From: Sphingomonas arvum
GTDB taxonomy: Bacteria > Pseudomonadota > Alphaproteobacteria > Sphingomonadales > Sphingomonadaceae
Direction of reading: 5' to 3'
Assembly: GCF_026013565.1 (NCBI RefSeq)
Contig: NZ_JAPDOB010000002.1
Location: 558,001 to 622,000 of the forward strand
DNA length: 64,000 nucleotides
Shown here: positions 16,272 to 29,974 of the stretch, piece by piece
Layout of the letters: every line of letters starts with the position of its first letter
How positions within the stretch are numbered: the stretch's first letter is position 1
The notes under the pieces: model-generated
What the model saw: only the letters and a program-made list of their open reading frames with translations
What the model was told of the DNA's origin: nothing
Databases searched by the model: none
Position numbers and translations under genes: made by a program

Positions 16272-18278
16272 CTAACGCAGCCGCAGCCCAACCCACAACG
16301 TGCGGGGGGTGATCCGCTCACGCACGCCATCCGAACTGGTCGCTGCCAGGATGTTCGCGTCGAGCAGGTTCTCGACCCGTGTCGTCAGCTGGAGGCGCGA
16401 GCTCAGCGGCAATCCGGCGGCGAGGTCCACCTGGGTTCCTCCTGCGAGGCGAAGGCTGTTGAGATCGTCCTCGAACTGCGCCCCGGTACTCCGCACCGAC
16501 AAGTTCCCGAAGGTGCCGTCCTGGCTCCACCCAAGCGAGCCTCCGACCGAAGTGCGCGGGGTCTGCGCCGGGCGAAGGCCGTCCAATGCCGCCGCTGCCC
16601 GCGAGGCGCTGACCTCGGCGGCGGCGAGGCTCGCCGACAACCGCGCCCGCCACGGCCCTCGGCGCCACTCGCTCGCCAGCTCTAGGCCGCGGCTAGTGAC
16701 CGCGTCCAGATTCTGGCGCTGCCGATAGCTGCCGCCCGCCCCGACGAAGCCAATTTGCGCGAAGCTGCCAGGACCGCTCGCCAACGTCACGTTGACGACC
16801 GGATCGATCAGCCGATTGGCAAAGGCAGTCGCCGACAGCGACCAGGGTCCAGTGGCCCACGCGAGGGTCGCCTCGGCCCCGCGCAGCCGCTCGGGCTTGA
16901 GCAACGGGTTGGCGGCCGTAGCGTCGCTGCCGGCCCGAAAGGGACGGAACAGCTCGTTGAGCGTAGGCAGGCGCCAGCCAAGATAAGCCGCCCCGCTGAC
17001 CGACCAGCCGCCGGTCAGGTCCAAGGCCGCGCCGGCCCGCCCCGTCGGCCGCCAACCGTGGCGCGCCGGGTAGCGCAGGTCCTGCAGCGCGGCTCCGCTC
17101 AGCAGGTTCCGCTCGGCGTAGACGCCGTTGCCGATCCACCAACGGTCGAGCCGCGCGGCGACGCTCAGTACCAGGGGACCTTCGGTGCGGGTCGCTTCGA
17201 CGAACAGCCCGGCCTGGCCACTGCGTCCGCCCGAGCGCCGGTCGCGGGTCGGTGCACCCGAAGCATAGCTGCCGAATTCGTTGGAGAAGCCACGCATGGC
17301 GCGCATATCGCCACCGATCCGCAGCTCTACACCGCTCGCTACCAATGGGCGCAACTCGGCGCTGCTCCCAAAGGCGCGCGACGGCACGTCATATTGCAGG
17401 GCGCTACGCCGCGCTTCAGTGCGCCCGGCGGTCACACTGGCCGAGCTGTTCTCGAACCCGCGCCACTGGCCGTAGGCGAGCAGCGCAAAGGGCAGGGCAC
17501 CTCTTCCGACCAGGCGAAGCGACGCATCGGCGCCGTCCGCCTTGTTGCCGGTAAACGCCAACCCGCGGGTGCGGTGGTCGGTGAAGGCCGACAAGCCGGC
17601 CTGAAGCTCCGCCTCCCCGCCGACCGGCGCCACCCAACGCAGCCGTGCGGCGGCGTTGCGGTAGGGTGCGCGGCGGTCGGCCGGTCCGCGATCTTCCGCC
17701 ACTACCGGCATGAAACCATCGCCACGCGCCGCCTGGGCCGAAACGGTCAACAGCCCGCCTCCTGTCTTCATGCCGGCACCCACCGCAGCGTTGAACGACT
17801 CGCGGCTACCCGCTTCTGCTTCACCCCGCAGGCCAAGATCGGCACGGCTAGTCAGCTCGACCACCCCGGCCAGGGCACCCGGCCCCGCTGTCACGCTACC
17901 GCCGCCGCGGGTCACCCGGACCTCCGCGAGGCCCGCCGGATCGTAGGCCGGCCACGGCACCCAGCCGCCGAACGGATCAACCTGCGGCACGCCGTCCAAA
18001 ACCAGCAGTGTTCGGCTAGCCGCGTTGCCGCCGAGCGCCCGCAGGGTCACGCCCTGGCTTGTCGGATTGGCCGATCGTGCGTCCGAGCGGCGGAACAGCT
18101 GCACGCCCGCGAGGCCTGTCAACAGTTGGTCCAGCCCGGTCGCCGGCGTCTCGGCCAGCTCACGCGCGTCGATCACCATCGGCCGGAGCAGGCGCTCGCC
18201 CGCGCTGGTGCCAAGCGCGCGTCCCGTCACGACGATCTCGGTTGCCGCCGGCGAGGACGGCGGGGGCAGGTCGATCAA
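16272..18278 (-). CDS. TonB-dependent receptor (BtuB-like)
   Basis: A 668-residue outer-membrane receptor. The plug domain is clear near the N-terminus (EIVVTGR, then TSQGVTLRALGG, LVLDGVPQVDPFGG and VRVTRGGG), followed by a long beta-barrel. Two things are odd. The only start is a TTG overlapping the upstream stop by 4 bases, so no signal peptide is encoded in this frame. The chain ends LWVGLRLR rather than with the usual aromatic residue. The preceding frame ends in a hydrophobic segment exactly where a signal peptide would be expected. The ligand is unknown; no cobalamin or iron genes adjoin it. Confidence 0.85.
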   Translation of the reverse strand: MIDLPPPSSPAATEIVVTGRALGTSAGERLLRPMVIDARELAETPATGLDQLLTGLAGVQLFRRSDARSANPTSQGVTLRALGGNAASRTLLVLDGVPQVDPFGGWVPWPAYDPAGLAEVRVTRGGGSVTAGPGALAGVVELTSRADLGLRGEAEAGSRESFNAAVGAGMKTGGGLLTVSAQAARGDGFMPVVAEDRGPADRRAPYRNAAARLRWVAPVGGEAELQAGLSAFTDHRTRGLAFTGNKADGADASLRLVGRGALPFALLAYGQWRGFENSSASVTAGRTEARRSALQYDVPSRAFGSSAELRPLVASGVELRIGGDMRAMRGFSNEFGSYASGAPTRDRRSGGRSGQAGLFVEATRTEGPLVLSVAARLDRWWIGNGVYAERNLLSGAALQDLRYPARHGWRPTGRAGAALDLTGGWSVSGAAYLGWRLPTLNELFRPFRAGSDATAANPLLKPERLRGAEATLAWATGPWSLSATAFANRLIDPVVNVTLASGPGSFAQIGFVGAGGSYRQRQNLDAVTSRGLELASEWRRGPWRARLSASLAAAEVSASRAAAALDGLRPAQTPRTSVGGSLGWSQDGTFGNLSVRSTGAQFEDDLNSLRLAGGTQVDLAAGLPLSSRLQLTTRVENLLDANILAATSSDGVRERITPRTLWVGLRLR

Positions 18279-18598
18279 AGTGCGGTGAGCGCGATGACCG
18301 AGGCCATGGCGCTCGCCACGCCCAGCATGATCACCAGGGCGACCCAGCCCTGCTGCGCCGCCCGCTCCTTTTGCCGCTCACGATCGAGATAATAGCGTCC
18401 CGAGCCTAACGGCCGTACGATCGCCAGGCCGACCAGCTCGGTCAGCGCCGATGCTTCCGCGCCGTCCAGGTCCAGGCTCATGGCCGTACTCGGCTCGTAC
18501 GCTTCAGCTTTCTTCAGCTTCTGCAGCACCGCCTGCTGCGCAGTCTGGCTGTTGGCCGCCGATGCGATCAGCGCTGCGTTGATTGCCGGGTTCACCAT
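18275..18598 (-). CDS. Small winged-helix-like protein with C-terminal membrane segment
   Basis: A 107-residue protein from an ATG with a strong AGGGAGG site. The middle (ALTELVGLAIVRPLGSGRYYLD, about 51-72) reads like the recognition helix and wing of a winged helix. After a charged RERQKERAAQQ linker the last 25 residues are hydrophobic and should insert as a tail anchor. It has the same plan as the 98-residue protein at 53735-54031. It overlaps the TonB receptor by 4 bases. Function unknown. Confidence 0.6.
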   Translation of the reverse strand: MVNPAINAALIASAANSQTAQQAVLQKLKKAEAYEPSTAMSLDLDGAEASALTELVGLAIVRPLGSGRYYLDRERQKERAAQQGWVALVIMLGVASAMASVIALTAL

Positions 18599-18674
18599 GA
18601 CCTCCCTCTAGTCGGAACGACTCTCGCGCCAAAGGATTGAATCGCTCCAGCATCGTAACGAGCAGGAGCCCCCG

Positions 18675-19589
18675 ATGGCCGCACGTCCCGCGTGGCGCGG
18701 ACAGATCAAGTTGGCGCTGGTATCGATCCCGGTCGAAATCTATCCGGCGACGAAGTCCGGCGCGGCCATCGCCTTTCACCAAATCCATGAACCGAGTGGC
18801 AAACGGATCAAATATGAGAAGGTGGTGCCCGGCATAGGGCCGGTGAATACGGACGACATCGTCAAGGGCTTCGAGGTTACCAAGGGCGAGTACGTCCTGC
18901 TCGAACCCGAGGAAATCGAGAGCGTGAAGCTGGAGAGCCGCAAGACGCTCGACCTCGTCCAGTTCGTCGACATGGCCGAAGTCGACGCCATCTACTACGA
19001 CAAGCCCTACTTCGTGGTCCCGGCCGACGACCTCGCCGAGGAAGCGTATATCGTCGTCCGTGACGCGCTCCGGGCCGCGCGCAAGATCGGTATCGGCCAG
19101 CTCGCCATGCGCGGCCAGGAGTATGTCGTCGCCCTCAAGCCCTGCGGTCGTGGCATGCTGCTCGAAACGCTGCGCTACTCGGACGAGGTCAACAAGGCGG
19201 CGAGCTACTTCCGCGAGATCGAGGATGCGGAGCCCGATGCAGATCTGCTCGACCTCGCCGGCACCCTCATCGAGAAGAAGAGCGGAAAGTTCGAGCCACA
19301 GGAGTTCCACAACCGCTACGTCGATGCGCTGAAAGGCCTCATCGAGGAGAAGCGCAAGAGCAAGGGCGAACTGGTTATCCAGGACCCCGGCGACGACAAG
19401 CCGGCGAAGAGCAACGTCATCGACCTCATGGCCGCGCTCAAGAAGAGCCTGGGCGACGATGCCGGCAACGACAACAACGGCACTGCGGCCAAGCCGGCAG
19501 CGAAGAGGCCCGCCGCCCGCAAGCCTGCCGCCGCCAAGAAGGCTGACGCCACAGCGAAGAAGACCGCGGCGGCCGGGCGCAAGCGCTAG
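18675..19589 (+). CDS. ku: Ku protein, NHEJ end-binding
   Basis: A 304-residue bacterial Ku, the homodimeric ring that binds DNA double-strand ends and recruits LigD. The core starts RPAWRGQIKLALVSIPVEIY and runs through the Ku barrel (about 1-250). The last 35 residues form a lysine/alanine-rich tail that in other Ku proteins aids DNA binding. An AGGAG site precedes the ATG. Its partner ligD lies 5 kb downstream on the same strand, with a secretion module between them. Confidence 0.95.
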   Translation: MAARPAWRGQIKLALVSIPVEIYPATKSGAAIAFHQIHEPSGKRIKYEKVVPGIGPVNTDDIVKGFEVTKGEYVLLEPEEIESVKLESRKTLDLVQFVDMAEVDAIYYDKPYFVVPADDLAEEAYIVVRDALRAARKIGIGQLAMRGQEYVVALKPCGRGMLLETLRYSDEVNKAASYFREIEDAEPDADLLDLAGTLIEKKSGKFEPQEFHNRYVDALKGLIEEKRKSKGELVIQDPGDDKPAKSNVIDLMAALKKSLGDDAGNDNNGTAAKPAAKRPAARKPAAAKKADATAKKTAAAGRKR

Positions 19590-19604
19590 GCCGGCCCCCC
19601 GCTC

Positions 19605-20981
19605 CTAGTGCTCCGTCAGCGACCGGCGGAACGGGGCTGTCAGCGGCTCGATCATGTATTGTAGCGCCGTGCGCTTGCGGAGCGGAATCTGCACTGACAC
19701 GGGCATGCCCGCGCGCAGCTCGAAATCCTTGCCGCGCACGGCCTTGAGTTCGCTGAGCTCGCTTTGCGGCACGTCGACCGTCGCGGTGAAGAAGCTCTCG
19801 CCCGTCCGCTCGTCCGTGAAGCTGTCGGCCGATACCCGGGTGACATGCCCTTCGAGCGGCCGCAGTGAACGCTCGTGCATCGCATCGAACCTGACATAGG
19901 CCAGCTGCCCCGGATTGAGGTCGTCGGCATCGTTAGGCGACACCTTGGCCTCGATGGTCAGCGGCGTCCGGTCCGGTACCACATCCATCAGCTTCTGCCC
20001 CGCCGCGATCACACCGCCGGGTGTGAACACCTGTAGGCCAACCACCGTGCCAGTCGCCGGCGAGCGGATCTCGGTCCGCGCCAGCTGGTCGCGGGCCGCG
20101 TTCAGTTTCGGCAGCACCTCATTCAGCGATGCCTCGATGTCGCGCAGCTCGGTCGCAGCCCGCTCGAGGTAGGAGCTCTGCGCTTCCAGCGACTGCAGCC
20201 GGGCTTCGCCGCCCAAGTCGCGTGAGGATGCGACAGTGGCGGTATACTGGCCCTTTTGTCCGATCAGCTCGGCCCGGGCCCGCTCCAGCGCACGCAGCCG
20301 GTTCTTGGCCACGAAGCCCTTCTCCGCGACGGAGCGAAGGCTGTTCAGCTCTTCGTCCAGCAATCGCACCTGTTCATCGATGGCGGCGATCTGGCTGCGA
20401 TAACCGGTGCCCTGGTTCGCCGCCTGGCTGCCACGCTGGCCAAAGGTGCCGCGCTGGGCAGACAGCACCGCCAGACGCTGGCGCAGCTGCTCGTTCTGAA
20501 TACGCAGCGCTTCGCGCGCCGCCGGCTGGTCCTCGGGCGACAGCGAGGCGAATTCGCGCGGGGTGACGATGGTGGCTGACCGCTGCTGCTCGGCCATCGC
20601 CCGCGCCCGCTGCGCGAGGAGAGTGATCGCCTGCGCAGTCAGCGCCCGCTCCTGCGCCCGCACGTCGGCGGCGGCAAGGCGGATCAGTACCTGGTTCTTC
20701 TGCACTTTCTGACCTTCGCGGACCAGGATGGCGCCGACCACGCCGCCGTCGCGATGCTGCACGGTCTGGCGCTGGCCGGTAACAACCAGACGTCCCGGGG
20801 CATTGGCGGCCGCGTCGAGGCGGGCGAACGCCGCCCATCCCAAGAACAGCACGAAGAACAAGGCAGCGACCATTGCGCCGATGCGGATATCGACGGAAGG
20901 ATCATCGTTGCCGCCGGCCTGCTGCGGGCCGGGGAGAAATGGCATCTGACCCGGTGCCAGGGCGAGGCTGTGTTCGTTCAT
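19605..20981 (-). CDS. Type I secretion periplasmic adaptor (HlyD/PrtE family)
   Basis: A 458-residue membrane fusion protein. A single N-terminal helix (about 32-52) is followed by a split lipoyl/barrel region (LVVTGQRQTVQHRDGGVVGAI... and SPATGTVVGLQVFTPGGVI) and a long coiled coil (about 130-310). It links the inner-membrane ABC transporter to a TolC-type outer-membrane channel. It overlaps the upstream ABC gene by 4 bases. The TolC partner is not in the window. Confidence 0.92.
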   Translation of the reverse strand: MNEHSLALAPGQMPFLPGPQQAGGNDDPSVDIRIGAMVAALFFVLFLGWAAFARLDAAANAPGRLVVTGQRQTVQHRDGGVVGAILVREGQKVQKNQVLIRLAAADVRAQERALTAQAITLLAQRARAMAEQQRSATIVTPREFASLSPEDQPAAREALRIQNEQLRQRLAVLSAQRGTFGQRGSQAANQGTGYRSQIAAIDEQVRLLDEELNSLRSVAEKGFVAKNRLRALERARAELIGQKGQYTATVASSRDLGGEARLQSLEAQSSYLERAATELRDIEASLNEVLPKLNAARDQLARTEIRSPATGTVVGLQVFTPGGVIAAGQKLMDVVPDRTPLTIEAKVSPNDADDLNPGQLAYVRFDAMHERSLRPLEGHVTRVSADSFTDERTGESFFTATVDVPQSELSELKAVRGKDFELRAGMPVSVQIPLRKRTALQYMIEPLTAPFRRSLTEH

Positions 20982-22729
20982 GACGTCGCTTCCGTCGTTC
21001 GGGCGGGAACCCGGCGGCGCTCGGGCGCGCCGGCCGCCAATTGCTTCAGCACCTCGTCGCGGGGCCCGACCGTCGCCACCCGCCCGTCGCGGATCACCAT
21101 CAGCGTATCAACCACTTCAAGGATGCTCATCCGGTGCGCCACCACCAGAATGGTCGCGCCACGGTTCTTAGCGGCCCGCAACGTCTCAGTTAGTTGCTGC
21201 TCGCCTTCCGCATCCAGGCTCGAGTTCGGCTCGTCCAGGATCAGGTAGCGCGGATCGCGGAACAGCGCGCGGGCCAGCGCCACCCGCTGCGCCTGCCCGG
21301 CCGACAGCCCGCGGCCGCCAAGACCCAACTGGGTGTCGTAGCCCTGCGGCAGCCGCAGGATCATCTCGTGCGCGCCGGCCAGCCTGGCCGCGGCGATCAC
21401 GTCGGCGTCGATTGCGTCGGACGCATCGCCGAGCCGGCCGCGGAAGCGGGAAATGTTGTCGCGGATCGAGCCGGCAAACAGCGCCGAGTCCTGCGGCATG
21501 AAGCCGACATGCTCCGCCAACCGCTCCGGGCTCCAATTGCGCTGGTCCGCCCCGTCGAAGCGGATGATGCCGGCAGCGGGCAGCATGGCCCCGGCCAACG
21601 TCCGCACCAAGGTCGACTTGCCCGCGCCACTCGGGCCGACGATCGCGACCACCTGGCCCGACGGCACGTCAAAGCCGACGTTGAGCAGAATCGGGCGCTG
21701 GTTGGGGTCGGTCACCGTCAGGCCCTGCACCTCCAGCCGGCCTTCCGGCGCTGGCAGGCGGGTCAGCGCAATCTCAGGCGGCCGCTCGTTGAGTAGGTCA
21801 TTGAGGGCGGCATAGGCAGTGCGCGCCTGAATAATGGTCTTCCAGCTGCCCACCAGCTGATCGATCGGCTGCAGTGCGCGACCGATGATGAACATTGAGG
21901 CGAAGACGGAGCCGGGGCTGATCTTGCCGTCGATCGCCAGTAGGGCGCCGAGGCCTAGTGCCAGTGACTGGATCAGCTGCCGGGTGAAGCGCGACAAGGC
22001 GGTCAGCCCGCCGCCCGCCAGGCTGGCGTCCGTCTGCAGCCGCAGCATCTCGTCCCGGTCAGCCAGGTGCCCGCGCACCACTGCTTCGCGCATCCCGAGT
22101 GCACGGACCACGTCGGACGACGCGACGGTAGAGTCGAACTCGGCATAGCTGCGGCCGGCGGCGGCGTTGGCGCGCTCCATCCGAGCCCGGGTGGCCACCT
22201 CGTTGCGCCATGCGAGGAACAGGCTGAGGCCCGCGCCGACGATGCACAACACGCCGATCCACGGATGAATGAGAAAACCGATCAGGATGTAAATCGGGAC
22301 CCACGGCGCATCGAGCGCGGCCAGGACCGCCGGTCCAGTCAGCGCCTGCCGCAGCGTGTCGAATTCGCGCACCGCCTGCCGCGACAAGCGGCGAGTCGCG
22401 CCGTCAGGGCGGACCAGCGTGGCGTCGATTACTTCAGGTGCCAGAATCCGGTTCAGCCGGATGCCGGCGCGCACCAGCAGGCGGGTACGGATGGCGTCCA
22501 GCCCGGCGAACGTCATCAAGGCGAAGGCCAGCACTACCGTCAGCAACAGCAGTGTCGCTCCGCCCAGCGTCGGGATTACCCGGTCGTAGACCTGCAGCAT
22601 GTACAGCATGGGGGCGATGAACAGCAGGTTCACCAGCGCGCTGAATAGCAGGGCGTAGGTGAAATGGCGGCGGCACGCCCGAAGCGCGGCCATGATCCGC
22701 TCGTTGCCGCTGACCGTCGGGATTCGCAC
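20978..22729 (-). CDS. Type I secretion ABC transporter (PrtD family)
   Basis: A 583-residue half-transporter with six membrane helices (about 20-310) and an ATPase domain. The nucleotide-binding motifs are intact: Walker A GPSGAGKST (about 363-371), signature LSAGQAQRVALARAL, Walker B YLILDEPNSSLD. It lacks an N-terminal C39-like peptidase domain, as expected for exporters of RTX proteases. It is coupled to the HlyD-like gene, and its substrate gene lies 92 bases upstream in the same direction. Confidence 0.93.
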   Translation of the reverse strand: MRIPTVSGNERIMAALRACRRHFTYALLFSALVNLLFIAPMLYMLQVYDRVIPTLGGATLLLLTVVLAFALMTFAGLDAIRTRLLVRAGIRLNRILAPEVIDATLVRPDGATRRLSRQAVREFDTLRQALTGPAVLAALDAPWVPIYILIGFLIHPWIGVLCIVGAGLSLFLAWRNEVATRARMERANAAAGRSYAEFDSTVASSDVVRALGMREAVVRGHLADRDEMLRLQTDASLAGGGLTALSRFTRQLIQSLALGLGALLAIDGKISPGSVFASMFIIGRALQPIDQLVGSWKTIIQARTAYAALNDLLNERPPEIALTRLPAPEGRLEVQGLTVTDPNQRPILLNVGFDVPSGQVVAIVGPSGAGKSTLVRTLAGAMLPAAGIIRFDGADQRNWSPERLAEHVGFMPQDSALFAGSIRDNISRFRGRLGDASDAIDADVIAAARLAGAHEMILRLPQGYDTQLGLGGRGLSAGQAQRVALARALFRDPRYLILDEPNSSLDAEGEQQLTETLRAAKNRGATILVVAHRMSILEVVDTLMVIRDGRVATVGPRDEVLKQLAAGAPERRRVPARTTEATS

Positions 22730-22750
22730 GATGGATCGTTCTCCGATGAG

Positions 22751-22803
22751 CGCTGTCTAACCCCCAGACAGCGAAACGCCCCCGCGCAACCGCGGGGGCG
22801 TCT
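22751..22803 (-). terminator. Tandem hairpins between protease and transporter genes
   Basis: Two hairpins fill the gap. ACGCCCCCGCG (22776-22786) pairs perfectly with 22791-22801 around a CAAC loop, and CGCTGTCT (22751-22758) pairs with AGACAGCG (22766-22773). No T-run follows on the minus strand, so termination is probably partial, which would leave the protease mRNA in excess over the transporter mRNA. Confidence 0.6.
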
Positions 22804-22821
22804 CTCTTAAGCCATTTCTAC

Positions 22822-24387
22822 TTAAAGGAGAATGTCGGAACTTGTAAGATGGACCTGGCCCAGGTTGACGACGAAATCGGCCACTCCGTCGCCGTCCAGG
22901 TCGCCGGCGACGATATTCATGCCGGTGCCATCGACATAGGTCCGGACCTCGCCGGCGTGCTTGCCGAACGCCGCGTCGCCGATGAAGGTCATCGCCTGAT
23001 CGCCCTTGGCCGAGCTTGGGTCAAACGCCGTGAAGTCCAGCTTGTCCTGGCCACGAACGAAGTCGGTGATCTTGTCGGTGCCACCAGCATTCGCGATGAT
23101 GAAGATGTCGTTGCCCAAGCCACCGGTGTAGGTGTCGTTGCCGGCACCGCCGTTCAGCTTGTTGGCGACATTGTTGCCCTGAAGGACATCGTCGCCAGCG
23201 CCGGTCACACCGTTCTCGATGATCGTGTTGTACGCGATCCCGATGTTTTCGCTCAGGAAGCCTGGATTGCTGGTCCGACCATCGTAGATGGCGTTCCAGA
23301 ACGCCTGGTCGAAGTCGGTGCCCCAAACCTCGTTGAGCTGCGCCGCATCACCGTAGGTGTAGCCGGTGCTGAACGCACCCGGCCGCAGGTCCAGCACCGT
23401 CGGTGCCACGAAGCCGCTGAGGTCCAGCGTGTCGTTGTTGCCACCGGCGTCGTAGATGCTGAGGAACGGGTTCTGGTTAAGCGAGAAATCGTACACGCCG
23501 CCCTTGAGGCTGGCACTGGCATTGAAGCCGTACGTCGTATCGCCCGTGCGGGTGGTCAGGTCGGCGCCGTACACTTCCTGAACCGCTGCAATGTCGTGGA
23601 TCATCGGCGTCTGCGGCGTCTGGTAGTAACCACCGGTCGCCCAGTTCACATAGCCCGTCGCGCCCGAGTTCGCGTGGCTGAAGTAGGACATGATCGAATA
23701 CTGATAAGTGTCCTGGAAGAACTCGGCGTCGTTGGCATAGGTGATCGGGTCCGGCTTGCCGTCACCGTTATTGTCGTCGCTGGCGTTGTAGTCGCCAGTG
23801 TGGCTAAGGCCGATGGCGTGGCCAATCTCGTGGGTCAGTGCGGTCTGCCCATAGCCGCCATAGTACAGGTCGAAGTTATCGTCCTGGCCGGCGTTGACGT
23901 ACACGTCCCCGTTGATCTTGCCGTACTTGCCCTTGTAGTCGGGGATGAAGGCGGCCGCCTGGCCCGGGCCACCTTCGCCGGTGTTCATGAACAGGATGTC
24001 GGCGCCGCGTCCGTTCTTCTCCACGAACTTGGGCGCGATCAGGTCGTCCCACAGCTGGATGGAGGCCCGCGCGGCGTCGCGCTGCTCGGCGTTGAACGGC
24101 GAGAACTCCGCGGTCAGCCCGACCAGGTAAGGATCGCTGTTGTACTGGCCGGTCGGCGCACGATCGAGGAAGCTGTAGGTGATCGTGTTGTCGCCATGGA
24201 CCTGCCACATGCCGCCGGTGCGGGTCAGGTTGTCGACCGCGCCGTCCAGCGTCAGATACTTCTTCCCATTGTACGCCGTTCCCGTCTGGTCCGGGGCGAC
24301 GTAACGAAGATCGTTTATGGTCGGCAGGTCGCCCTCGGCACGAGGGGTCAGATCGGCTGCGGTGGATAGAAGACGCTGTTGATTCAC
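22822..24387 (-). CDS. Serralysin-family metalloprotease (M10B) with RTX C-terminus
   Basis: A 521-residue secreted zinc protease. The zinc site HEIGHAIGLSH gives H186, E187, H190 and H196, and the Met-turn is YSIMSYFSH (M233 or so). The C-terminal part carries one clear RTX calcium-binding block (GGAGNDTYTGGLGND) and ends in the uncleaved C-terminal secretion region used by type I systems. A GTG at 24387 with GAAGGAG 7-8 bases before it is a better start than an in-frame TTG at 24402. There is no N-terminal signal peptide. The cognate transporter genes are directly downstream. No serralysin inhibitor gene is seen. Confidence 0.93.
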   Translation of the reverse strand: MNQQRLLSTAADLTPRAEGDLPTINDLRYVAPDQTGTAYNGKKYLTLDGAVDNLTRTGGMWQVHGDNTITYSFLDRAPTGQYNSDPYLVGLTAEFSPFNAEQRDAARASIQLWDDLIAPKFVEKNGRGADILFMNTGEGGPGQAAAFIPDYKGKYGKINGDVYVNAGQDDNFDLYYGGYGQTALTHEIGHAIGLSHTGDYNASDDNNGDGKPDPITYANDAEFFQDTYQYSIMSYFSHANSGATGYVNWATGGYYQTPQTPMIHDIAAVQEVYGADLTTRTGDTTYGFNASASLKGGVYDFSLNQNPFLSIYDAGGNNDTLDLSGFVAPTVLDLRPGAFSTGYTYGDAAQLNEVWGTDFDQAFWNAIYDGRTSNPGFLSENIGIAYNTIIENGVTGAGDDVLQGNNVANKLNGGAGNDTYTGGLGNDIFIIANAGGTDKITDFVRGQDKLDFTAFDPSSAKGDQAMTFIGDAAFGKHAGEVRTYVDGTGMNIVAGDLDGDGVADFVVNLGQVHLTSSDILL

Positions 24388-24666
24388 TACGCACTCCTTC
24401 AAGACTTCACCCCCGACCGGACGGGCCGGAGCCCCGCGTTAACCATGCGAGGGGGGCGGACGGGTGATGAGTTCGTCTTTATGGGTCAACCACTTAGCTT
24501 GGCTTTTCGACCAACGGCTGAACCGCTGCGCAGACGTAATGGAACCATTCGCCGGTTCGGATCATTGCTGCTCGCGACTTGAGCGAGCGGAGCCATTGAC
24601 CTTGCCACAACCGTATCTGCGCTGGCCTAGGTCCGCTCCATTCGTCGCACACGCCGACCGCCGCTG
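24388..24666. other. Divergent promoter region, protease and ligD
   Basis: This 279-base region lies between the protease and ligD, which are transcribed away from each other. It is less GC-rich than the flanking genes and must hold both promoters. I could not identify a convincing operator or -35/-10 pair, and no gene is supported in it. Confidence 0.4.
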
Positions 24667-28151
<3,485 letters not shown>

Positions 28152-28300
28152 CTACCCTCGATCGCCAATAGGCACTGTGTCTCAGGTGCAACAGGTTGAG
28201 AGTTTGTCCCCGAAGGAACGCCGTGCTCGCAACCGCAGCATGGGCTCGGGACTTAGACGGGCATCCAAGTAACGCGTATCAACAACGAAAGGGGAAACCC

Positions 28301-29296
<996 letters not shown>

Positions 29297-29317
29297 GGCT
29301 CAAGCCGGAAGGGAAGA

Positions 29318-29345
29318 GGGTCGCTCCACGGAGCGGCCCTTTTTC
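29318..29345 (+). terminator. Rho-independent terminator after the outer-membrane protein
   Basis: GGGTCGCTCC (29318-29327) pairs with GGAGCGGCCC (29330-29339) with one G-U pair, and TTTTTC follows directly. Typical intrinsic terminator, 21 bases after the stop. Confidence 0.85.
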
Positions 29346-29492
29346 TTGACTCGCGCGCCCGCATCCGCTTGAGAGCGCATCACATCGGCGGGCTTCGGCT
29401 CGCCGTTTGCTTTGGGGCTTGGGCAGCGCCCCTTACTGCTGCCTGGCTGGGGATACCTCGCACGGTCCCCCGACGAACGAAAGGAAAGACCT

Positions 29493-29915
29493 ATGCGCCA
29501 TCGTGTTGGCGGCCGTAAGCTTCAGCGCACCTCGGCCCACCGTGCAGCCCTGTTCCGCAACATGGCCGCTGCCCTCATCAAGCACGAGCAGATCACCACC
29601 ACGCTGGCCAAGGCTAAGGAGCTCCGCCCCTATACCGAGAAGCTGGTGACCCTGGCCAAGAAGGGCGGCCTGTCCAACCGCCGCCTGGCGCACGCCCGCC
29701 TGCTCGACGACGCGCAACTTGTGAAGCTGTTTGACACGCTTGCCGCGCGTTACGCGGGCCGCAACGGCGGCTACACTCGCGTGATCAAGGCTGGCATCCG
29801 TCAGTCGGACGCGGCGCCGATGGCGATCATCGAGTTCGTCGACCGGGACGTCAGCGCCAAGGGCCAGGACTCCGGTCCGATGATGACGGACGAGGATTTG
29901 GACGAAGCGGCCTGA
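29493..29915 (+). CDS. rplQ: 50S ribosomal protein L17
   Basis: A 140-residue L17, with the invariant N-terminus [20 protein letters not shown] and the core [23 protein letters not shown]. It binds 23S rRNA in the large subunit. ATG 29493 is preceded by GAAAGGAAAG. It usually ends the alpha operon behind rpoA. Here an outer-membrane gene and its terminator lie upstream, so it has its own promoter. Confidence 0.97.
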   Translation: MRHRVGGRKLQRTSAHRAALFRNMAAALIKHEQITTTLAKAKELRPYTEKLVTLAKKGGLSNRRLAHARLLDDAQLVKLFDTLAARYAGRNGGYTRVIKAGIRQSDAAPMAIIEFVDRDVSAKGQDSGPMMTDEDLDEAA

Positions 29916-29941
29916 TTACGGGCAGCCCATTCGATCCCACG

Positions 29942-29971
29942 AAGGCCGCTCCATTCGGGGCGGCCTTTTTC
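29942..29971 (+). terminator. Rho-independent terminator after rplQ
   Basis: AAGGCCGC (29942-29949) pairs with GCGGCCTT (29960-29967), followed by TTTC, 27 bases after the rplQ stop. Confidence 0.85.
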
Positions 29972-29974
29972 GCG

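Noticed and set aside
18271-18284. A CTTTGA sequence at the junction of the small membrane protein and the receptor, like the prfB +1 frameshift site
   Set aside because: A +1 shift there would not enter the receptor frame, which is in the -1 phase, and no stimulatory ribosome site lies before it.
18279-18674. A cobalamin riboswitch upstream of the BtuB-like receptor
   Set aside because: The upstream DNA is a coding gene and I see no B12-box-like sequence.
22849-24369. A 506-codon open frame opposite the serralysin gene
   Set aside because: It mirrors the protease codon by codon, has the Val/Arg-rich composition of antisense frames in high-GC DNA, and shows no family motif.
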